Of a stretch of 64,000 nt of DNA, positions 35,480-46,531 are shown one piece after another; within the stretch, counting starts at the first letter, position 1, and every line of letters begins with the position of its first letter. A program made the translations under genes and the position numbers. The DNA is from Chromobacterium haemolyticum (GTDB lineage: Bacteria; Pseudomonadota; Gammaproteobacteria; Burkholderiales; Chromobacteriaceae). The stretch lies in contig NZ_MUKU01000020.1 of the NCBI RefSeq assembly GCF_002081825.1, positions 30,504-94,503 of the forward strand, in the 5' to 3' direction. The notes beneath the pieces were generated by a model. It saw only the letters and a list, made by a program, of their open reading frames with translations. It made no database searches and was not told the origin of the DNA.

Positions 35480-36037
35480 ATGATTAACGACATCAAGAAA
35501 TCTGCCGAGCAGAAAATGCAGAAGTCGCTGGAAGCGTTTAAGACCGACCTGAGCAAGGTGCGCACCGGTCGCGCCCATACCGGCATTCTTGATCATGTCA
35601 TGGTGGACTACTATGGCAGCGACGTGCCCATCAGCCAGGTGGCCAACGTGACCCTGGTGGACGCGCGCACTATCGGCGTGCAGCCCTGGGAAAAGCCGAT
35701 GCTGGCCAAGATCGAAAAAGCGATCCGCGACTCCGACCTGGGCCTGAACCCGGCTTCCATGGGCGAGATCATCCGCGTGCCGATGCCGATGCTGACCGAA
35801 GAGCGTCGCCGCGACCTGATCAAGGTTGTGCGCGGCGAAGCCGAAGGCGCGCGCGTGGCCGTGCGCAATATCCGCCGCGACGCCAACAACGAATTCAAGA
35901 ACCTGCTTAAAGACAAGGCCATTACCGAGGACGACGAGCGTCGCGGCCAGGATGAGATCCAGAAGCTGACCGACAAATACACCGTCGAAATCGACAAGGC
36001 CCTGGCCGCCAAGGAAGCCGACCTGATGGCCGTCTAA
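35480..36037 (+). CDS. frr: Ribosome recycling factor
   Basis: 185 aa from ATG 35480, with GGAG six bases upstream; a GTG six bases earlier would add two residues only. [17 protein letters not shown] and [13 protein letters not shown] at the N-terminus, and the arginine-rich [20 protein letters not shown], are standard for RRF. With EF-G it splits post-termination ribosomes. The length equals the E. coli protein. Confidence 0.99.
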   Translation: MINDIKKSAEQKMQKSLEAFKTDLSKVRTGRAHTGILDHVMVDYYGSDVPISQVANVTLVDARTIGVQPWEKPMLAKIEKAIRDSDLGLNPASMGEIIRVPMPMLTEERRRDLIKVVRGEAEGARVAVRNIRRDANNEFKNLLKDKAITEDDERRGQDEIQKLTDKYTVEIDKALAAKEADLMAV

Positions 36038-36050
36038 GGAGCGCCGTACC

Positions 36051-36806
36051 TTGTTTGCAAGCTCTACCAAGGATGTGCCGGAGGTGCGTTCCGTGCCCCG
36101 GCATATCGCCATCATCATGGATGGCAACGGCCGCTGGGCCAAGAAGCGCTTCTTGCCGCGCGTGGCCGGCCACAAGCGCGGCCTGGACACCGTGCGCGAG
36201 ATCGTCGGAGCCTGCAAGGAACTGGGCGTCGAATGCCTGACCCTGTTCGCCTTCTCCACCGAGAACTGGCGGCGTCCGCAGGAGGAAGTGTCTTTCCTGA
36301 TGGACCTGTTCATTCGCGCGCTGGAGCACGAGGTGAGCAAACTGCACAACAACAATATCCGTTTGCGGGTATTGGGTTCTCGCGAGCGTTTCAGCGCGGA
36401 TTTGCAGGAACGCATTCTGCGCGCCGAGGAAAAGACCGCCGGCAACGATGGTCTGGCCTTGAACATCGCCGCCGACTACGGCGGCCGCTGGGATATTCTC
36501 AATGCGGTCAACGGCCTGATCGCAGAAGGCGCCACCCATATCGACGAAGAGGCGCTGAGCCAGCGCCTGTCGATGCCGTGGGCGCCGGAACCGGACCTGT
36601 TCATCCGCACCGGCGGCGAGCAGCGCATCAGCAACTTCCTGCTGTGGCAGTTGGCCTATTCCGAGCTCTACTTCACCGAAACGCTGTGGCCGGACTTCGA
36701 CCGCGCGGCGCTGGAAACCGCCATCGGCTCCTACCAGTGCCGTGAGCGTCGCTTTGGGCGCACCAGCGAGCAATTGCCCGAGCATCTGCGTCGGGACGGG
36801 CGCTAA
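36051..36806 (+). CDS. uppS: Undecaprenyl diphosphate synthase
   Basis: 251 aa, starting at TTG 36051 with AAGGAG eight bases before. MDGNGRWAKKR (Asp24 catalytic), GLDTVREIV, LTLFAFSTENWRRP and PEPDLFIRTGGEQRISNFLLWQ are the cis-prenyltransferase regions. It extends farnesyl diphosphate to the C55 carrier used for peptidoglycan and O-antigen. It lies 13 bp after frr and 3 bp before cdsA. Confidence 0.98.
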   Translation: MFASSTKDVPEVRSVPRHIAIIMDGNGRWAKKRFLPRVAGHKRGLDTVREIVGACKELGVECLTLFAFSTENWRRPQEEVSFLMDLFIRALEHEVSKLHNNNIRLRVLGSRERFSADLQERILRAEEKTAGNDGLALNIAADYGGRWDILNAVNGLIAEGATHIDEEALSQRLSMPWAPEPDLFIRTGGEQRISNFLLWQLAYSELYFTETLWPDFDRAALETAIGSYQCRERRFGRTSEQLPEHLRRDGR

Positions 36807-36809
36807 GCC

Positions 36810-37616
36810 ATGCTGCTGACACGCGTTCTGACCGCCCTGGTGCTGCTGCCGCTGATGTTGGCGGCGCTGTTTCTGTTCCCGGCCGAAGCCTGGGCCGGCT
36901 TCTCCTGGCTGATCATCGTGTTGGCCTTGTGGGAGTTCAGCCGCATGGCCGGCATGGCCGGTACAGGCAAGTGGCTGTATCTGGCCGTTAGCAGCGCGCT
37001 GGCCGCGACGGCCTGGTTCGGCCATTACCGGCTGGGCCCGCTTGAGCACGCGCTGACGCTGGCGTTCTGGCTGCTATTGGTGCCGTGCTGGCTGGCCAAG
37101 CGTTGGCGTATCCGCCAGGGCGCGACGGCCTGGCTGCTGGGCTGGCTTCTGATGCTGCCGGCCTGGTTCGCCTTCCTGGAATGGCGGCCGCATCCCGGAG
37201 CGGCGGACGCTTTCGCCTTGCTGGCGGTGATGGGCCTGGTGTGGGTGGCGGACATCGCTGCTTATTTCTCCGGCAAGGCTTTCGGCCGGCGCAAGCTGGC
37301 GCCGTCCATTAGTCCGGGCAAGAGCTGGGAAGGGGTGTACGGTGGCGTGATCTGCGTGGCGCTGTACGTGGCGCTGGTGGATCATCTGGGCTGGATAGAC
37401 ATCGGCTTGCCGATTTGGGCGCTGTTGCTGTTGGCGCTGCCGCTGAGCGCGGTCAGCGTGATGGGTGATCTGCTGGAATCCTGGTTCAAGCGCGCGTCGG
37501 GGATCAAGGACAGCAGCAGCTTGTTGCCCGGTCACGGCGGCGTGTACGACCGTATCGACAGTCTTATCGCCGTCCTCGCCGTCAGCAACGCGCTGCGCGC
37601 TCTGGGCGGCATGTAA
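36810..37616 (+). CDS. cdsA: Phosphatidate cytidylyltransferase
   Basis: 268 aa with about eight membrane segments. The C-terminal signature [20 protein letters not shown] with [11 protein letters not shown] contains the conserved metal-binding aspartates. It makes CDP-diacylglycerol from phosphatidate and CTP at the inner membrane, the branch point for phosphatidylethanolamine and phosphatidylglycerol. It lies between uppS and dxr. Confidence 0.98.
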   Translation: MLLTRVLTALVLLPLMLAALFLFPAEAWAGFSWLIIVLALWEFSRMAGMAGTGKWLYLAVSSALAATAWFGHYRLGPLEHALTLAFWLLLVPCWLAKRWRIRQGATAWLLGWLLMLPAWFAFLEWRPHPGAADAFALLAVMGLVWVADIAAYFSGKAFGRRKLAPSISPGKSWEGVYGGVICVALYVALVDHLGWIDIGLPIWALLLLALPLSAVSVMGDLLESWFKRASGIKDSSSLLPGHGGVYDRIDSLIAVLAVSNALRALGGM

Positions 37617-37632
37617 CCGCAGGAACACTTTA

Positions 37633-38817
37633 ATGACGAAACCGCAAGGGATTGTCGTTCTCGGCGCCACCGGCAGCGTGGGCGTCAATACGTTGGACGT
37701 GGTGGCGCGCCACCCCGAGCGTTACCGGGTGGTGGCGCTAAGCGGCAACCGCCAGGTTGAGCGCTTGTTCGAGCAGGCGGTGCAATTCCGACCGGCCTAC
37801 GTGGTGACTGGCGACGCCGCGTCCGCGGAAGCCTTGCGCGGACGCTTGGCCGAGGCCGGCGTGAATGCCGAGGTGCTGCACGGCCCGGCCGCCTTGGCCC
37901 AGGTGGCGGCGCTGCCGGAGGTCGACGTGGTGATGGCCGCCATCGTCGGCGCCGCCGGTCTGCCGTCCGCGATGGCGGCGGCGCGCGCCGGCAAGCGCAT
38001 TTTGTTGGCCAACAAGGAATCCTTGGTGGTAGCCGGCCGTCTGTTCATGGACGCGGCGCGCCGCCACGGTGCGACCCTGCTGCCGGTGGACAGCGAGCAC
38101 AGCGCCATCTTTCAGTCGCTGCCGCACGACTATGCCGGCAATTTGGACGCCGCCGGCATCCGCAAGATCATCCTCACCGCTTCCGGCGGCCCCTTCCGTC
38201 AGTCTTCGGCGGAGGGCTTGCTGCGCGTCACTCCGGACGACGCCTGCCGTCATCCCAACTGGGTGATGGGGCGCAAGATTTCCGTCGACTCCGCTTCCCT
38301 GATGAATAAGGGCCTGGAAGTGATCGAGGCGCATTGGTTGTTTTCCGCGCCGCCGGAACGCATCGAAGTGGTGGTGCATCCGCAAAGCGTGATTCATTCC
38401 ATGGTGCAATATCGCGACGGTTCGGTGATGGCCCAGTTGGGCGCGCCGGACATGCGCACGCCTATCGCCTGCGCGCTGGCCTGGCCGGAGCGCGTCGAGG
38501 CCGGCGTGAGCTCGCTGGACTTTTTCTCCTTGTCCAATCTCACTTTCGAAGCGCCCGATCTGGAGCGCTTCCCTTGTCTGAAGCTGGCTTTCGACGTGCT
38601 GCGCCTGGGCGGCGACGCGCCGGCGGTGCTGAACGCGGCGAATGAAGTCGCCGTGGACGCCTTCCTGCATGGGCGCCTGCGTTTCGTCGATATCCCCGCG
38701 GTGGTGTCCGCCGCTTTGGATGGCGTCAGCCTGGCGGGCAGCGACTCGGTCGAGGGCTTGTTGGCCAAAGATGAGGAAGCGCGCGCCTTCGCGTTGCAAC
38801 GGGTGGCCGCATGTTGA
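37633..38817 (+). CDS. dxr: 1-deoxy-D-xylulose 5-phosphate reductoisomerase
   Basis: 394 aa from ATG 37633, with AGGAAC just before. NADPH motif [26 protein letters not shown], the metal-binding [13 protein letters not shown] and the flexible-loop [19 protein letters not shown] are all intact. It is the second MEP-pathway step. The window also holds dxs (first step) and ispA (later), so three of the isoprenoid genes are here. The end overlaps rseP by 7 bp. Confidence 0.98.
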   Translation: MTKPQGIVVLGATGSVGVNTLDVVARHPERYRVVALSGNRQVERLFEQAVQFRPAYVVTGDAASAEALRGRLAEAGVNAEVLHGPAALAQVAALPEVDVVMAAIVGAAGLPSAMAAARAGKRILLANKESLVVAGRLFMDAARRHGATLLPVDSEHSAIFQSLPHDYAGNLDAAGIRKIILTASGGPFRQSSAEGLLRVTPDDACRHPNWVMGRKISVDSASLMNKGLEVIEAHWLFSAPPERIEVVVHPQSVIHSMVQYRDGSVMAQLGAPDMRTPIACALAWPERVEAGVSSLDFFSLSNLTFEAPDLERFPCLKLAFDVLRLGGDAPAVLNAANEVAVDAFLHGRLRFVDIPAVVSAALDGVSLAGSDSVEGLLAKDEEARAFALQRVAAC

Positions 38818-40154
38818 CCCTGCTTGCCTTCCTGGTCGCCATCGGCGTCTTGGTGACGTTTCACGAACTGGGCCACTACTGGGTGGCCCGGCTGTGCGGG
38901 GTCAAGGTATTGCGTTTTTCCATCGGCTTCGGCAAGCCGCTGTGGTCGTATTGGCGCAAGGGCACTGAATGGGTGATCTGCCCGATCCCGCTGGGCGGCT
39001 ACGTGCGCATGCTGGACGAGCGCGAGGGTCCGGTGACGGAGGAGTTGCGTCCGCAGGCGTTCAACAATCAGCATGTGCTGAAGCGCATCGCCATTGTCGC
39101 CGCCGGCCCGCTGGCCAATCTTTTTCTGGCGGTGCTGCTGTATTGGGTGGTGATGGGGCAGGGTGTGACTCAGATCAGGCCTCTGGTAGGCACCGTGGTG
39201 GCGCAGACTCCGGCGGCGGCGGCCGGCTTCGCGCCCGGCGACCGCATTCTGAGCGTGGCCGGTAAGCCGGTGGCCAACTGGCAGCAGATCCGTCTCGCCC
39301 TGGTGGAGGCGGCGATGTCGCCGGACGCCACCGTGGTACAAGTGGAAACCGCGGCCGGTGCTCGGGCTGAACGCCGCATCGATCCGGCCCGCTTCGGCGA
39401 CAAGGCGGTGACCGCGATGCAGCAAGGCAGCACCGGTCTGACGCCGGGGCGCTTTTTGCCGGTGATCGGCGCGTTGGAAGAGGGCGGCGCCGCGCAAAGC
39501 GCCGGCCTCAAGCCGGGCGACAAGCTGCTGGCGCTCAACGGCCAGGCGCTGAGCAGTTGGGAAGGCTGGGTGGCGCAGGTGCGCAACAGCCCGGGGCGCG
39601 ATCTGGACGTGAAAATCCAGCGCGGCGCGGACATCATGAGTCTCAAGGTGCGGCCGCAGGCCCACCAGCAGGACGGCGAAGTGGTGGGACGCATCGGCGC
39701 CGCGCCGCAGGCGGACGCAGGTTGGGGCCGCCAGCTGCTGTACACCGAACATTATTCGGCGGCGCAGGCCGGCCTGGCCGCCCTGGCCAAGACCTGGGAT
39801 ACCGGCTGGATGAGCGTCAAATTCATGGGGCGCATGCTGATGGGCCAGGCTTCGCTGGATAATTTGTCCGGTCCGCTGACCATCGCCAATGTTGCCGGCC
39901 AGACCGCTCGCGAGGGTTTGACACCTTATCTGGAGTTTCTGGCGCTGATCAGCATCAGCATCGGCGTGCTGAATCTGCTGCCGATTCCAGTTCTGGATGG
40001 CGGGCACTTAATGTATTATGTCGCGGAGTTGATCAGAGGCCGCCCCGTCAGTGAGCGGGCGCAATTGTTCGGACAAAAAATTGGCTTCATCTTGCTGGCG
40101 TCTTTGATGGCGTTTGCCTTGCTGAATGATTTCAGCCGCCTATTTGGGGGTTAA
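38811..40154 (+). CDS. rseP: RseP site-2 zinc metalloprotease
   Basis: 447 aa. Zinc ligand motif HELGH is at 18-22 in the first membrane segment and the second motif IPVLDGGHL near the C-terminus. Two PDZ domains (about 120-200 and 210-290) lie in the periplasm. RseP cuts anti-sigma factors such as RseA within the membrane and also clears signal peptides. It overlaps dxr by 7 bp and precedes bamA. Confidence 0.97.
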   Translation: MLTLLAFLVAIGVLVTFHELGHYWVARLCGVKVLRFSIGFGKPLWSYWRKGTEWVICPIPLGGYVRMLDEREGPVTEELRPQAFNNQHVLKRIAIVAAGPLANLFLAVLLYWVVMGQGVTQIRPLVGTVVAQTPAAAAGFAPGDRILSVAGKPVANWQQIRLALVEAAMSPDATVVQVETAAGARAERRIDPARFGDKAVTAMQQGSTGLTPGRFLPVIGALEEGGAAQSAGLKPGDKLLALNGQALSSWEGWVAQVRNSPGRDLDVKIQRGADIMSLKVRPQAHQQDGEVVGRIGAAPQADAGWGRQLLYTEHYSAAQAGLAALAKTWDTGWMSVKFMGRMLMGQASLDNLSGPLTIANVAGQTAREGLTPYLEFLALISISIGVLNLLPIPVLDGGHLMYYVAELIRGRPVSERAQLFGQKIGFILLASLMAFALLNDFSRLFGG

Positions 40155-40163
40155 AACCGATCT

Positions 40164-42452
40164 ATGAAATTGAAATTGCTTGCAGCAGCCGTATTGGGCT
40201 TGACTACGGCCTCCATGGCCTGGGCTGTTGATCCGTTCGTCATCAAGGACATCCGAGTCGAGGGCCTGCAGCGCACCGAACCCGGCACCGTGTTCAATTA
40301 TCTGCCGGTCAAGGTGGGCGACACCTTTAACGACCAGAAGGCCAACGAGGCGATCAAGGCCTTGTTCGCCACCGGCTTCTTCAACGATGTGCGCATCGAG
40401 TCGCGCGACAGCGTGGTGATCGTGGCCGTGGCCGAGCGCCCGGTGGTCAGCCAGCTCAACATCAACGGCGCCAAGGAGTTCAGCAAGGACCAACTGAAAA
40501 AGGCCTTGAAGGACAACGGCTTCGCCGAATCGCTGATTTTCGATCAGGCGCTGCTGGACGGCGCGGTGCAGGAACTCAAGCGCCAGTATTACAGCCGCGG
40601 CAAGTACTCCGTGGAAGTGACCCCGTCGGTGACCAAGCTGGAACGCAACCGCGTGGCGGTGACGTTGGACATCAACGAGGGCGTGACCGCGCGCATCAAG
40701 GAAATCCGCATCGTTGGCGCCAGCGCCTTCAAGCAGTCCGAACTGATTGATCAGTTCAGCCTGACCACCGGCGGCTGGTTGTCGTGGGTAACCAAGGACG
40801 ACCAGTATTCCAAGCAGAAGCTGACCGGCGACCTGGAAAAACTCAAGGCCTTCTACCAGAACCAGGGTTATCTGGAGTTCAACATCGACTCCACCCAGGT
40901 GTCGATCAGCGCCGACAAGCAGGACATGTTCCTGACGGTGAATATTCACGAAGGCAAGAAGTTCACCATCTCCGACATCAAGCTGGCCGGCGATCTCAAA
41001 GTGCCGGAAGCGGACCTGCGCAAGCTGATTCAAGCCAAGTCCGGGGACACCTTCAACAACGAGCGCATCACCGAATCGGTGAAATCGCTGAGCGACCGCC
41101 TGGGCCAGGCCGGCTACGCCTTCGCCAACGTCAACGTGTTGCCGGACATCGACCACGAAAAACAGACGGTGGCCTTCACCTTCTTTGTGGATCCGGGCCG
41201 CAAGACTTATGTTCGCCGCGTGAACATCGCCGGCAACACCAAGACCCGCGACGAAGTGATCCGCCGCGAATTGCGTCAGCTGGAAGGGGCTCCTTACGGC
41301 GCGGACAAGATCAAGCGCAGCAAGGAACGCGTTGAGCTGTTGGGCTATTTCGAAGACGTCAACATCGAAACCCCGGCGGTGCCGGACGCCGCCGATCAGG
41401 TGGACATGAACATCAGCCTGAAGGAGCGCTCCACCGGCAGCGTGTCCGCTGGTATCGGCTTCGTGCAGGGCGAGGGCGTGCAATTGTCCGCCAACCTGTC
41501 GCAGAGCAATATCTTCGGCTCCGGCAAATACATGTCGCTGGGTCTGTCCACCGGCAAGGTGAACAAGAACCTGTCGCTGTCCTTCACCGATCCGTATTTC
41601 ACGCCGGACGGCGTCAGCCTGGGTTATGACCTGTACAACCGCGTCTACAACCCGGACGCCACCAATATTTCCGCGTACAAGACCAGCACCATAGGCGGCG
41701 CGGTGCGCTTCGGGGTGCCGGTGACCGAGTACGACCGCATCAACTTCAGCATCGGCGCGGAAAACACCAAGATCAGCACCTACGACAACAGTCCGCAGCG
41801 TTACAAGGACTTCGTCAACCAGTACGGCGCCAGCAACAACACGCTGCTGGGCACCATCAGCTGGGGCCGCGACACCCGCGACAGCGCGCTGTGGCCGACT
41901 CGCGGCGCGGTGATCAAGGTGGGCGCGGACGCCGGCCTGCCGGGCGGCGATCTGCAGTACTATCGCCTGACTCATCAGCAGACCTGGTTCTTCCCGTTGA
42001 CCAAGACCTTCACGCTGATGCTGAACGGCGAGCTGGGCTACGCCGACGGTTACGGCAAAACCTCGCGTCTGCCATTCTTCCAGAACTTCTACATGGGCGG
42101 CCTGGGCTCGGTGCGCGGTTACGACACCAGCAGTATCGGCCCGCGCGACACCAACGGCGACTACCTGGGCGGTACCCGCAAGGCGGTGGCCAACGCTGAA
42201 GTGCTGTTCCCCTTCCCGGGAATGAAGGACAATAAGTCGGTGCGCACCAGCCTGTTCTTCGACGCCGGCACCTTGTGGGATCCGTCGGTGGCCGGCAGTT
42301 CCGCTGGCGACGGCATGCGTTATTCCGCGGGCGTGGCGTTGACCTGGCTGTCTCCGATTGGCCCGATGAAATTCAGTATCGCCAATCCGCTGAAGAAGAA
42401 GGACAACGACAAAGTCCAGCGCTTCCAATTCCAGCTGGGTACCGTGTTCTAA
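40164..42452 (+). CDS. bamA: Outer membrane protein assembly factor BamA
   Basis: 762 aa. Signal peptide MKLKLLAAAVLGLTTASMAWA then VDPFVIKDIRVEGLQR begins POTRA1. Five POTRA domains occupy about 23-345, and the C-terminal beta-barrel ends with FQFQLGTVF, a terminal aromatic. The VRGYDTSSIGPRD segment contains the VRGF-like motif of the Omp85 L6 loop. It is the core of the BAM machine that inserts barrels in the outer membrane. Confidence 0.98.
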   Translation: MKLKLLAAAVLGLTTASMAWAVDPFVIKDIRVEGLQRTEPGTVFNYLPVKVGDTFNDQKANEAIKALFATGFFNDVRIESRDSVVIVAVAERPVVSQLNINGAKEFSKDQLKKALKDNGFAESLIFDQALLDGAVQELKRQYYSRGKYSVEVTPSVTKLERNRVAVTLDINEGVTARIKEIRIVGASAFKQSELIDQFSLTTGGWLSWVTKDDQYSKQKLTGDLEKLKAFYQNQGYLEFNIDSTQVSISADKQDMFLTVNIHEGKKFTISDIKLAGDLKVPEADLRKLIQAKSGDTFNNERITESVKSLSDRLGQAGYAFANVNVLPDIDHEKQTVAFTFFVDPGRKTYVRRVNIAGNTKTRDEVIRRELRQLEGAPYGADKIKRSKERVELLGYFEDVNIETPAVPDAADQVDMNISLKERSTGSVSAGIGFVQGEGVQLSANLSQSNIFGSGKYMSLGLSTGKVNKNLSLSFTDPYFTPDGVSLGYDLYNRVYNPDATNISAYKTSTIGGAVRFGVPVTEYDRINFSIGAENTKISTYDNSPQRYKDFVNQYGASNNTLLGTISWGRDTRDSALWPTRGAVIKVGADAGLPGGDLQYYRLTHQQTWFFPLTKTFTLMLNGELGYADGYGKTSRLPFFQNFYMGGLGSVRGYDTSSIGPRDTNGDYLGGTRKAVANAEVLFPFPGMKDNKSVRTSLFFDAGTLWDPSVAGSSAGDGMRYSAGVALTWLSPIGPMKFSIANPLKKKDNDKVQRFQFQLGTVF

Positions 42453-42470
42453 AATTGACGGGGTTGTTAT

Positions 42471-42956
42471 ATGAAAGCATTGCAATGGGCGGCCGTGCTC
42501 TTATCCATGGCCGCCATGTCGGCCCAGGCGGCCGAACTCAAAATGGGCTATGTCAACACTGAGCGCATTTATCGCGAAGCCGCGCCGGCCATCGCGATCC
42601 AGAAGCGTCTGGACAAGGAGTTTGGCGAGCGGCGCAACGAGCTGAAAAAGATGGAGGCGCGCGCCAAGGAGCTGGAGTCTCAGCTGGCCAAGAGCAGCTT
42701 GAATTCCGACGACCGCAAGCGCTATGAGCGCGAGTACGCGGCGCTGGACCGGGATTACCGGGCCAAGGGCCGCGAGCTGTCCGAGGACTTCAACCAGCGC
42801 CGCAACGAGGAGTTCGCTTCGGTGCAGGAGCGGGCCAACCGCGCGCTCAAGCAACTTGCCGAGCGCGAGCAGTACGATCTGATCCTGCAAGACGTGGTGT
42901 ATGTGAACCCCAAGTACGACCTGACGCCCAAGGTTCTGAAGGAACTGGAACGCTGA
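42471..42956 (+). CDS. skp: Periplasmic chaperone Skp/OmpH family
   Basis: 161 aa. Signal peptide MKALQWAAVLLSMAAMSAQA followed by AELKMGYVNTERIY. The central region is a long charged coiled coil (LDKEFGERRNELKKMEARAK) expected for the tentacles of the Skp trimer, and YDLILQDVVYVNPKYDLT is the conserved tail. It holds unfolded outer membrane proteins on their way to BamA, whose gene is 18 bp upstream. Confidence 0.95.
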   Translation: MKALQWAAVLLSMAAMSAQAAELKMGYVNTERIYREAAPAIAIQKRLDKEFGERRNELKKMEARAKELESQLAKSSLNSDDRKRYEREYAALDRDYRAKGRELSEDFNQRRNEEFASVQERANRALKQLAEREQYDLILQDVVYVNPKYDLTPKVLKELER

Positions 42957-43034
42957 AGGCAGGGCGGGGCGGCGTAAGCGCCGTCCCGGATGCGCCCGGC
43001 CGCGGCCAGTGCGCCAACACATAATTACGGGAGC

Positions 43035-43063
43035 AAGCCGACCCCAGGTCGGCTTTCGTTTTT
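43035..43063 (+). terminator. Terminator-like hairpin immediately before the lpxD start
   Basis: AAGCCGACC and GGTCGGCTT form a perfect 9-bp stem with a CCA loop, then TCGTTTTTG and the lpxD ATG. It occupies the place where a ribosome binding site is expected. It may attenuate transcription of lpxD and the genes beyond. Confidence 0.7.
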
Positions 43064-43064
43064 G

Positions 43065-44129
43065 ATGGCTTATACCCTCTCATTCATTATCGAAAGGTTG
43101 GGCGGCGAGCGTGCCGGCCCGGACCTGACGGTCGGCCGCCTGGCGCCGCTGGAAGCGGCCACGGCCGGCGACATCGCTTTTCTGGCCAATCCCAAGTATC
43201 GCAAGCAATTGGACGACAGCGGCGCCAGCGCGGTGATTGTTTCGCCCAAAATGGCGGAAGAACTGGCGCAAAGCGAGGTCTGGAGTCAGCGCTCCTGGAT
43301 CGTCGCCGCCGACCCTTATCTCTACTTTGCCCGCCTGGCGGCCCTGTTCCACCCGCAGCCGCAGCCGCAAGCCGGCGTGCACCCCAGCGCGGTGCTGGGC
43401 GAGGGTGCTCGGGTAGCGGCCAGCGCCGAAGTGCGCGAGCACGTCAGCATCGGCCGCAACGCGGTCATCGGCGAGCGCTGCCGCTTGCTGCCGGGCGTGG
43501 TGGTGGGAGACGACTGCGTGCTGGGCGACGATGTGGTGTTGTACCCCAACGTCACGCTGTACCACGGCTGCGTGTTGGGCAACCGTGTCGGCGTGCACTC
43601 CGGCAGCGTGATCGGCGCCGACGGTTTCGGCCTGGCCTGGGATAAGGATCATTGGTTCAAAATTCCGCAAACCGGCCGCGTCATCATTGAAGACGATGTG
43701 GAAATCGGCGCCAACACCACGGTGGACCGCGGCGCGATGGCGGACACCGTCATCAGGAAAGGCGCCAAGGTGGACAACCTGGTGCAGATCGCCCACAACG
43801 TACAGATCGGCGAGCATTCCGCCATCGCCGGCTGCGTCGGCATCGCAGGCAGCGCCAAGATCGGCGCTTATTGCACCGTGGGCGGGGCGGCGATGTTCGT
43901 CGGCCACATTGAAATAGCGGACAAAACTCATATCGGCGGCGGCACCTTGGTGTCGAAGTCGATCAAGACGCCGGGCACCTACGCCTCGTCTTACCCATTG
44001 CAACCGATGAAAGAGTGGCTGGCCAACGCCGTGCACGTCCGTCATCTGGACGATATGGCCAAGCGGCTCAAGCAGCTCGAGCGCGAGCTCAAAGAAATGA
44101 AGAATCAGGAGGAATCCCCCAATGTCTGA
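43065..44129 (+). CDS. lpxD: UDP-3-O-(R-3-hydroxyacyl)glucosamine N-acyltransferase
   Basis: 354 aa from ATG 43065 ([15 protein letters not shown]); a possible ATG at 42990 reads through the hairpin and is not conserved-looking. No clear ribosome binding site precedes 43065. The N-terminal uridine-binding domain is followed by left-handed beta-helix hexapeptide repeats, including the catalytic His of [15 protein letters not shown], and a C-terminal helix ([13 protein letters not shown]). It adds the second acyl chain in lipid A synthesis. It overlaps fabZ by 8 bp. Confidence 0.96.
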   Translation: MAYTLSFIIERLGGERAGPDLTVGRLAPLEAATAGDIAFLANPKYRKQLDDSGASAVIVSPKMAEELAQSEVWSQRSWIVAADPYLYFARLAALFHPQPQPQAGVHPSAVLGEGARVAASAEVREHVSIGRNAVIGERCRLLPGVVVGDDCVLGDDVVLYPNVTLYHGCVLGNRVGVHSGSVIGADGFGLAWDKDHWFKIPQTGRVIIEDDVEIGANTTVDRGAMADTVIRKGAKVDNLVQIAHNVQIGEHSAIAGCVGIAGSAKIGAYCTVGGAAMFVGHIEIADKTHIGGGTLVSKSIKTPGTYASSYPLQPMKEWLANAVHVRHLDDMAKRLKQLERELKEMKNQEESPNV

Positions 44130-44574
44130 ACACGCCGTCACCATCGATGTCCGCGAAATCATGCGCTATCTGCCGCATCGCTATCCTTTCCTGCTGGTGG
44201 ACCGCGTCACCGAATTCGAGGAAAACAAGCGCATCAAGGCGCTGAAGAATGTCACCATCAACGAGCCGTTCTTCGTTGGCCACTTCGAGCAATACCCGGT
44301 GATGCCGGGCGTGCTGATCATAGAGGCGATGGCTCAGGCCGCCGGCATCCTGGCCATTCGCAGCCAGGGCGAGCGCGCCGAAAACGAGCTGTATTTCTTC
44401 GTCGGCATCGACAACGCCCGCTTCAAGCGCCAAGTGGTGCCGGGCGACCAGCTGACCTTCGAAGTGGAACTGATCACCAGCAAGCGCGGCATCGGCAAGT
44501 ACTCCGCCCGCGCGCTGGTGGACGGCCAACTGGCTTGCGAAGCCGAAATCATGTGCGCCAAGCGCGAGGTGTGA
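44122..44574 (+). CDS. fabZ: 3-hydroxyacyl-ACP dehydratase FabZ
   Basis: 150 aa hot-dog fold protein. The active site is [21 protein letters not shown] with His54 and Glu68. [12 protein letters not shown] at residues 18-29 is also conserved. FabZ dehydrates 3-hydroxyacyl-ACP for fatty acid elongation and competes with LpxA/LpxD for hydroxymyristoyl-ACP, which explains its place among lpx genes. Confidence 0.98.
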   Translation: MSEHAVTIDVREIMRYLPHRYPFLLVDRVTEFEENKRIKALKNVTINEPFFVGHFEQYPVMPGVLIIEAMAQAAGILAIRSQGERAENELYFFVGIDNARFKRQVVPGDQLTFEVELITSKRGIGKYSARALVDGQLACEAEIMCAKREV

Positions 44575-44576
44575 TC

Positions 44577-45353
44577 ATGGCCATCCATCCAACCGCCATC
44601 GTCGACCCCAAGGCCCGGATCGCCGACGACGTCGAGATCGGCCCTTACTCCATCATCGGCCCCAACGTCAGTATCGGCAGCGGCAGCTGGGTGGGCCCTC
44701 ACGTGGTGATCGAGGGCCATACCGCCATCGGCAAGAATAACCGCATCTTCCAGTTCTGTTCGCTGGGCGCCCAGCCGCAGGACAAGAAGTACGCCGGCGA
44801 GCCGACGCGTCTGGAAATCGGCGACAACAACACCATCCGTGAATTCTGCACCTTCAACACCGGCACCGCCCAGGACGTGGGCGTGACCCGCGTCGGCAAC
44901 GACAACTGGGTGATGGCCTATGTGCACGTTGCGCATGACTGCCAGGTGGGCAACAACGTGATCCTGGCCAACAACGCCACGCTGGCCGGGCACGTGCAAC
45001 TGGGCGACTGGGTGATTCTGGGCGGCTTCACCAGCGTGCATCAGTTCGCCATCATAGGCGAGCACGCGATGACCGCCTTCGCCAGCGCCGTGGCCCAGGA
45101 CGTGCCGCCGTTCGTGATGGCGCACGGCAACCGCGCGGTGCCCTCCGGCATCAACGCCGAAGGCATGAAGCGCCGCGGCTTCAGCGCCGAGCAGATTCGC
45201 CGCGTGCGGGGCGCCTATAAGACGCTGTACCGCCAGGGCCTGTCCTTCGAAGACGCCAAGGCCGCCATTCTGGAGGAAGCCGCCGCCGGTCACGACGAGT
45301 TGGCGCCGTTCACCCGCTTCTTTGGCCAGTCCGCCAGAGGCATCATTCGCTAA
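44577..45353 (+). CDS. lpxA: UDP-N-acetylglucosamine acyltransferase
   Basis: 258 aa from ATG 44577, two bases after fabZ. Hexapeptide repeats throughout; the catalytic His is 120 in [13 protein letters not shown], and [15 protein letters not shown] and [16 protein letters not shown] are conserved. It catalyses the first acylation of UDP-GlcNAc for lipid A. Length is in the normal range. The C-terminal helical domain ([17 protein letters not shown]) is complete. Confidence 0.98.
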   Translation: MAIHPTAIVDPKARIADDVEIGPYSIIGPNVSIGSGSWVGPHVVIEGHTAIGKNNRIFQFCSLGAQPQDKKYAGEPTRLEIGDNNTIREFCTFNTGTAQDVGVTRVGNDNWVMAYVHVAHDCQVGNNVILANNATLAGHVQLGDWVILGGFTSVHQFAIIGEHAMTAFASAVAQDVPPFVMAHGNRAVPSGINAEGMKRRGFSAEQIRRVRGAYKTLYRQGLSFEDAKAAILEEAAAGHDELAPFTRFFGQSARGIIR

Positions 45354-45358
45354 GATCC

Positions 45359-46531
45359 ATGCCCGACACTTTGTTTAAAAGCAAGCGGGCACTGAAGGTC
45401 GCCATGGTGGCTGGGGAAGCCTCTGGCGACCTTCTTGCCGCCCACCTGATGGACGCGCTGCTGGCGCGCTATCCCGACATCGAGTTCGCCGGCATCGGCG
45501 GCCCGCGGATGGAAGCCAGGGGCTTCGTCAGCCATGCGCCGCAAAGCCGGCTGGCGGTGATGGGCTACGCCGAAGTGCTCAAGCGTTTGCCGGAGCTGCT
45601 GCGCATCCGCCGTACCCTGCGCGACCGCCTGATTGCGGAGAAGCCGGATGTTTTCATCGGCATTGACGCGCCGGACTTCAATCTGGATCTGGAGGCCGCG
45701 CTCAAACGCGCCGGCATTCCCACCGTTCACTACGTCAGCCCCTCGGTTTGGGCCTGGCGTCCGGAGCGGGTGCAGAAGATAGGCCGCAGCGTCAGTCACA
45801 TGCTGTGCTTGTTCCCGATGGAGCCTCCCTTGTACCGCCAGGCCGGGGTGCCGGTGACCTATGTCGGCCACCCGTTGGCCAGTGAGATCCCGTTGAGGCC
45901 GGACCAGAGCGCGATGCGCGAACAACTGGGGCTGCCGCAGCGCGCGCCGGTGTTCACCCTGATGCCGGGCAGCCGCATCGGCGAACTGGAGCACATGGCG
46001 CCGCTGTACATCGAAACCGCCAAGTTGCTGCTGAAAAGCTATCCGGACGCCCAGTTCCTGGTACCGCTGGCCACGCGCCCAACGATGGAATTGTTCGACC
46101 GCATGCTGACGCGCTGCAAGGGCTGGGATCTGCCCTTGCGCAAGCTGTTCGGCCACGCGCAGATGGCGATGATCGCCAGCGACGCGGTATTGGTCACCAG
46201 CGGCACCGCCACGCTGGAAGTGGCGCTGACCAAGAAGCCGATGGTGATCAGCTACAAGCTGTCCGCGCTGACTTACCGCCTGGTCAAACGCAAAATCCGT
46301 CTGCCCTACGTCGGCCTGCCCAATATCCTGTGCGGGCGCTTCGTGGTGCCGGAACTGCTGCAGAAACAGGCCACGCCGGCCAAGCTGGCGGCTGAGATGC
46401 AAAGGCTGTACGAAGATCAGGACGCGCGTCGCGAGATGGTGCAGACCTTTACCGAGCTGCATCAGTCGCTGCGTCAGGACACCGCCGCGCTGGCCGCGGA
46501 AGCGGTGTTGCAGGTGGCGGGGCGGCAATGA
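45359..46531 (+). CDS. lpxB: Lipid A disaccharide synthase
   Basis: 390 aa. [32 protein letters not shown] and the C-terminal nucleotide-sugar region [20 protein letters not shown] and YKLSALTY are typical of GT19. It joins UDP-2,3-diacylglucosamine with lipid X to make disaccharide-1-phosphate. The ATGA overlap with rnhB shows coupling. Confidence 0.98.
   Translation: MPDTLFKSKRALKVAMVAGEASGDLLAAHLMDALLARYPDIEFAGIGGPRMEARGFVSHAPQSRLAVMGYAEVLKRLPELLRIRRTLRDRLIAEKPDVFIGIDAPDFNLDLEAALKRAGIPTVHYVSPSVWAWRPERVQKIGRSVSHMLCLFPMEPPLYRQAGVPVTYVGHPLASEIPLRPDQSAMREQLGLPQRAPVFTLMPGSRIGELEHMAPLYIETAKLLLKSYPDAQFLVPLATRPTMELFDRMLTRCKGWDLPLRKLFGHAQMAMIASDAVLVTSGTATLEVALTKKPMVISYKLSALTYRLVKRKIRLPYVGLPNILCGRFVVPELLQKQATPAKLAAEMQRLYEDQDARREMVQTFTELHQSLRQDTAALAAEAVLQVAGRQ

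Noticed and set aside
40140..42485. 781-codon frame antisense to bamA
   Set aside because: It is a shadow of bamA, whose signal peptide, POTRA domains and barrel are unambiguous.
42990..43064. Upstream ATG for lpxD at 42990
   Set aside because: It would add 25 residues encoded across the hairpin, with no match to the conserved MAYTLS-type start of the family.
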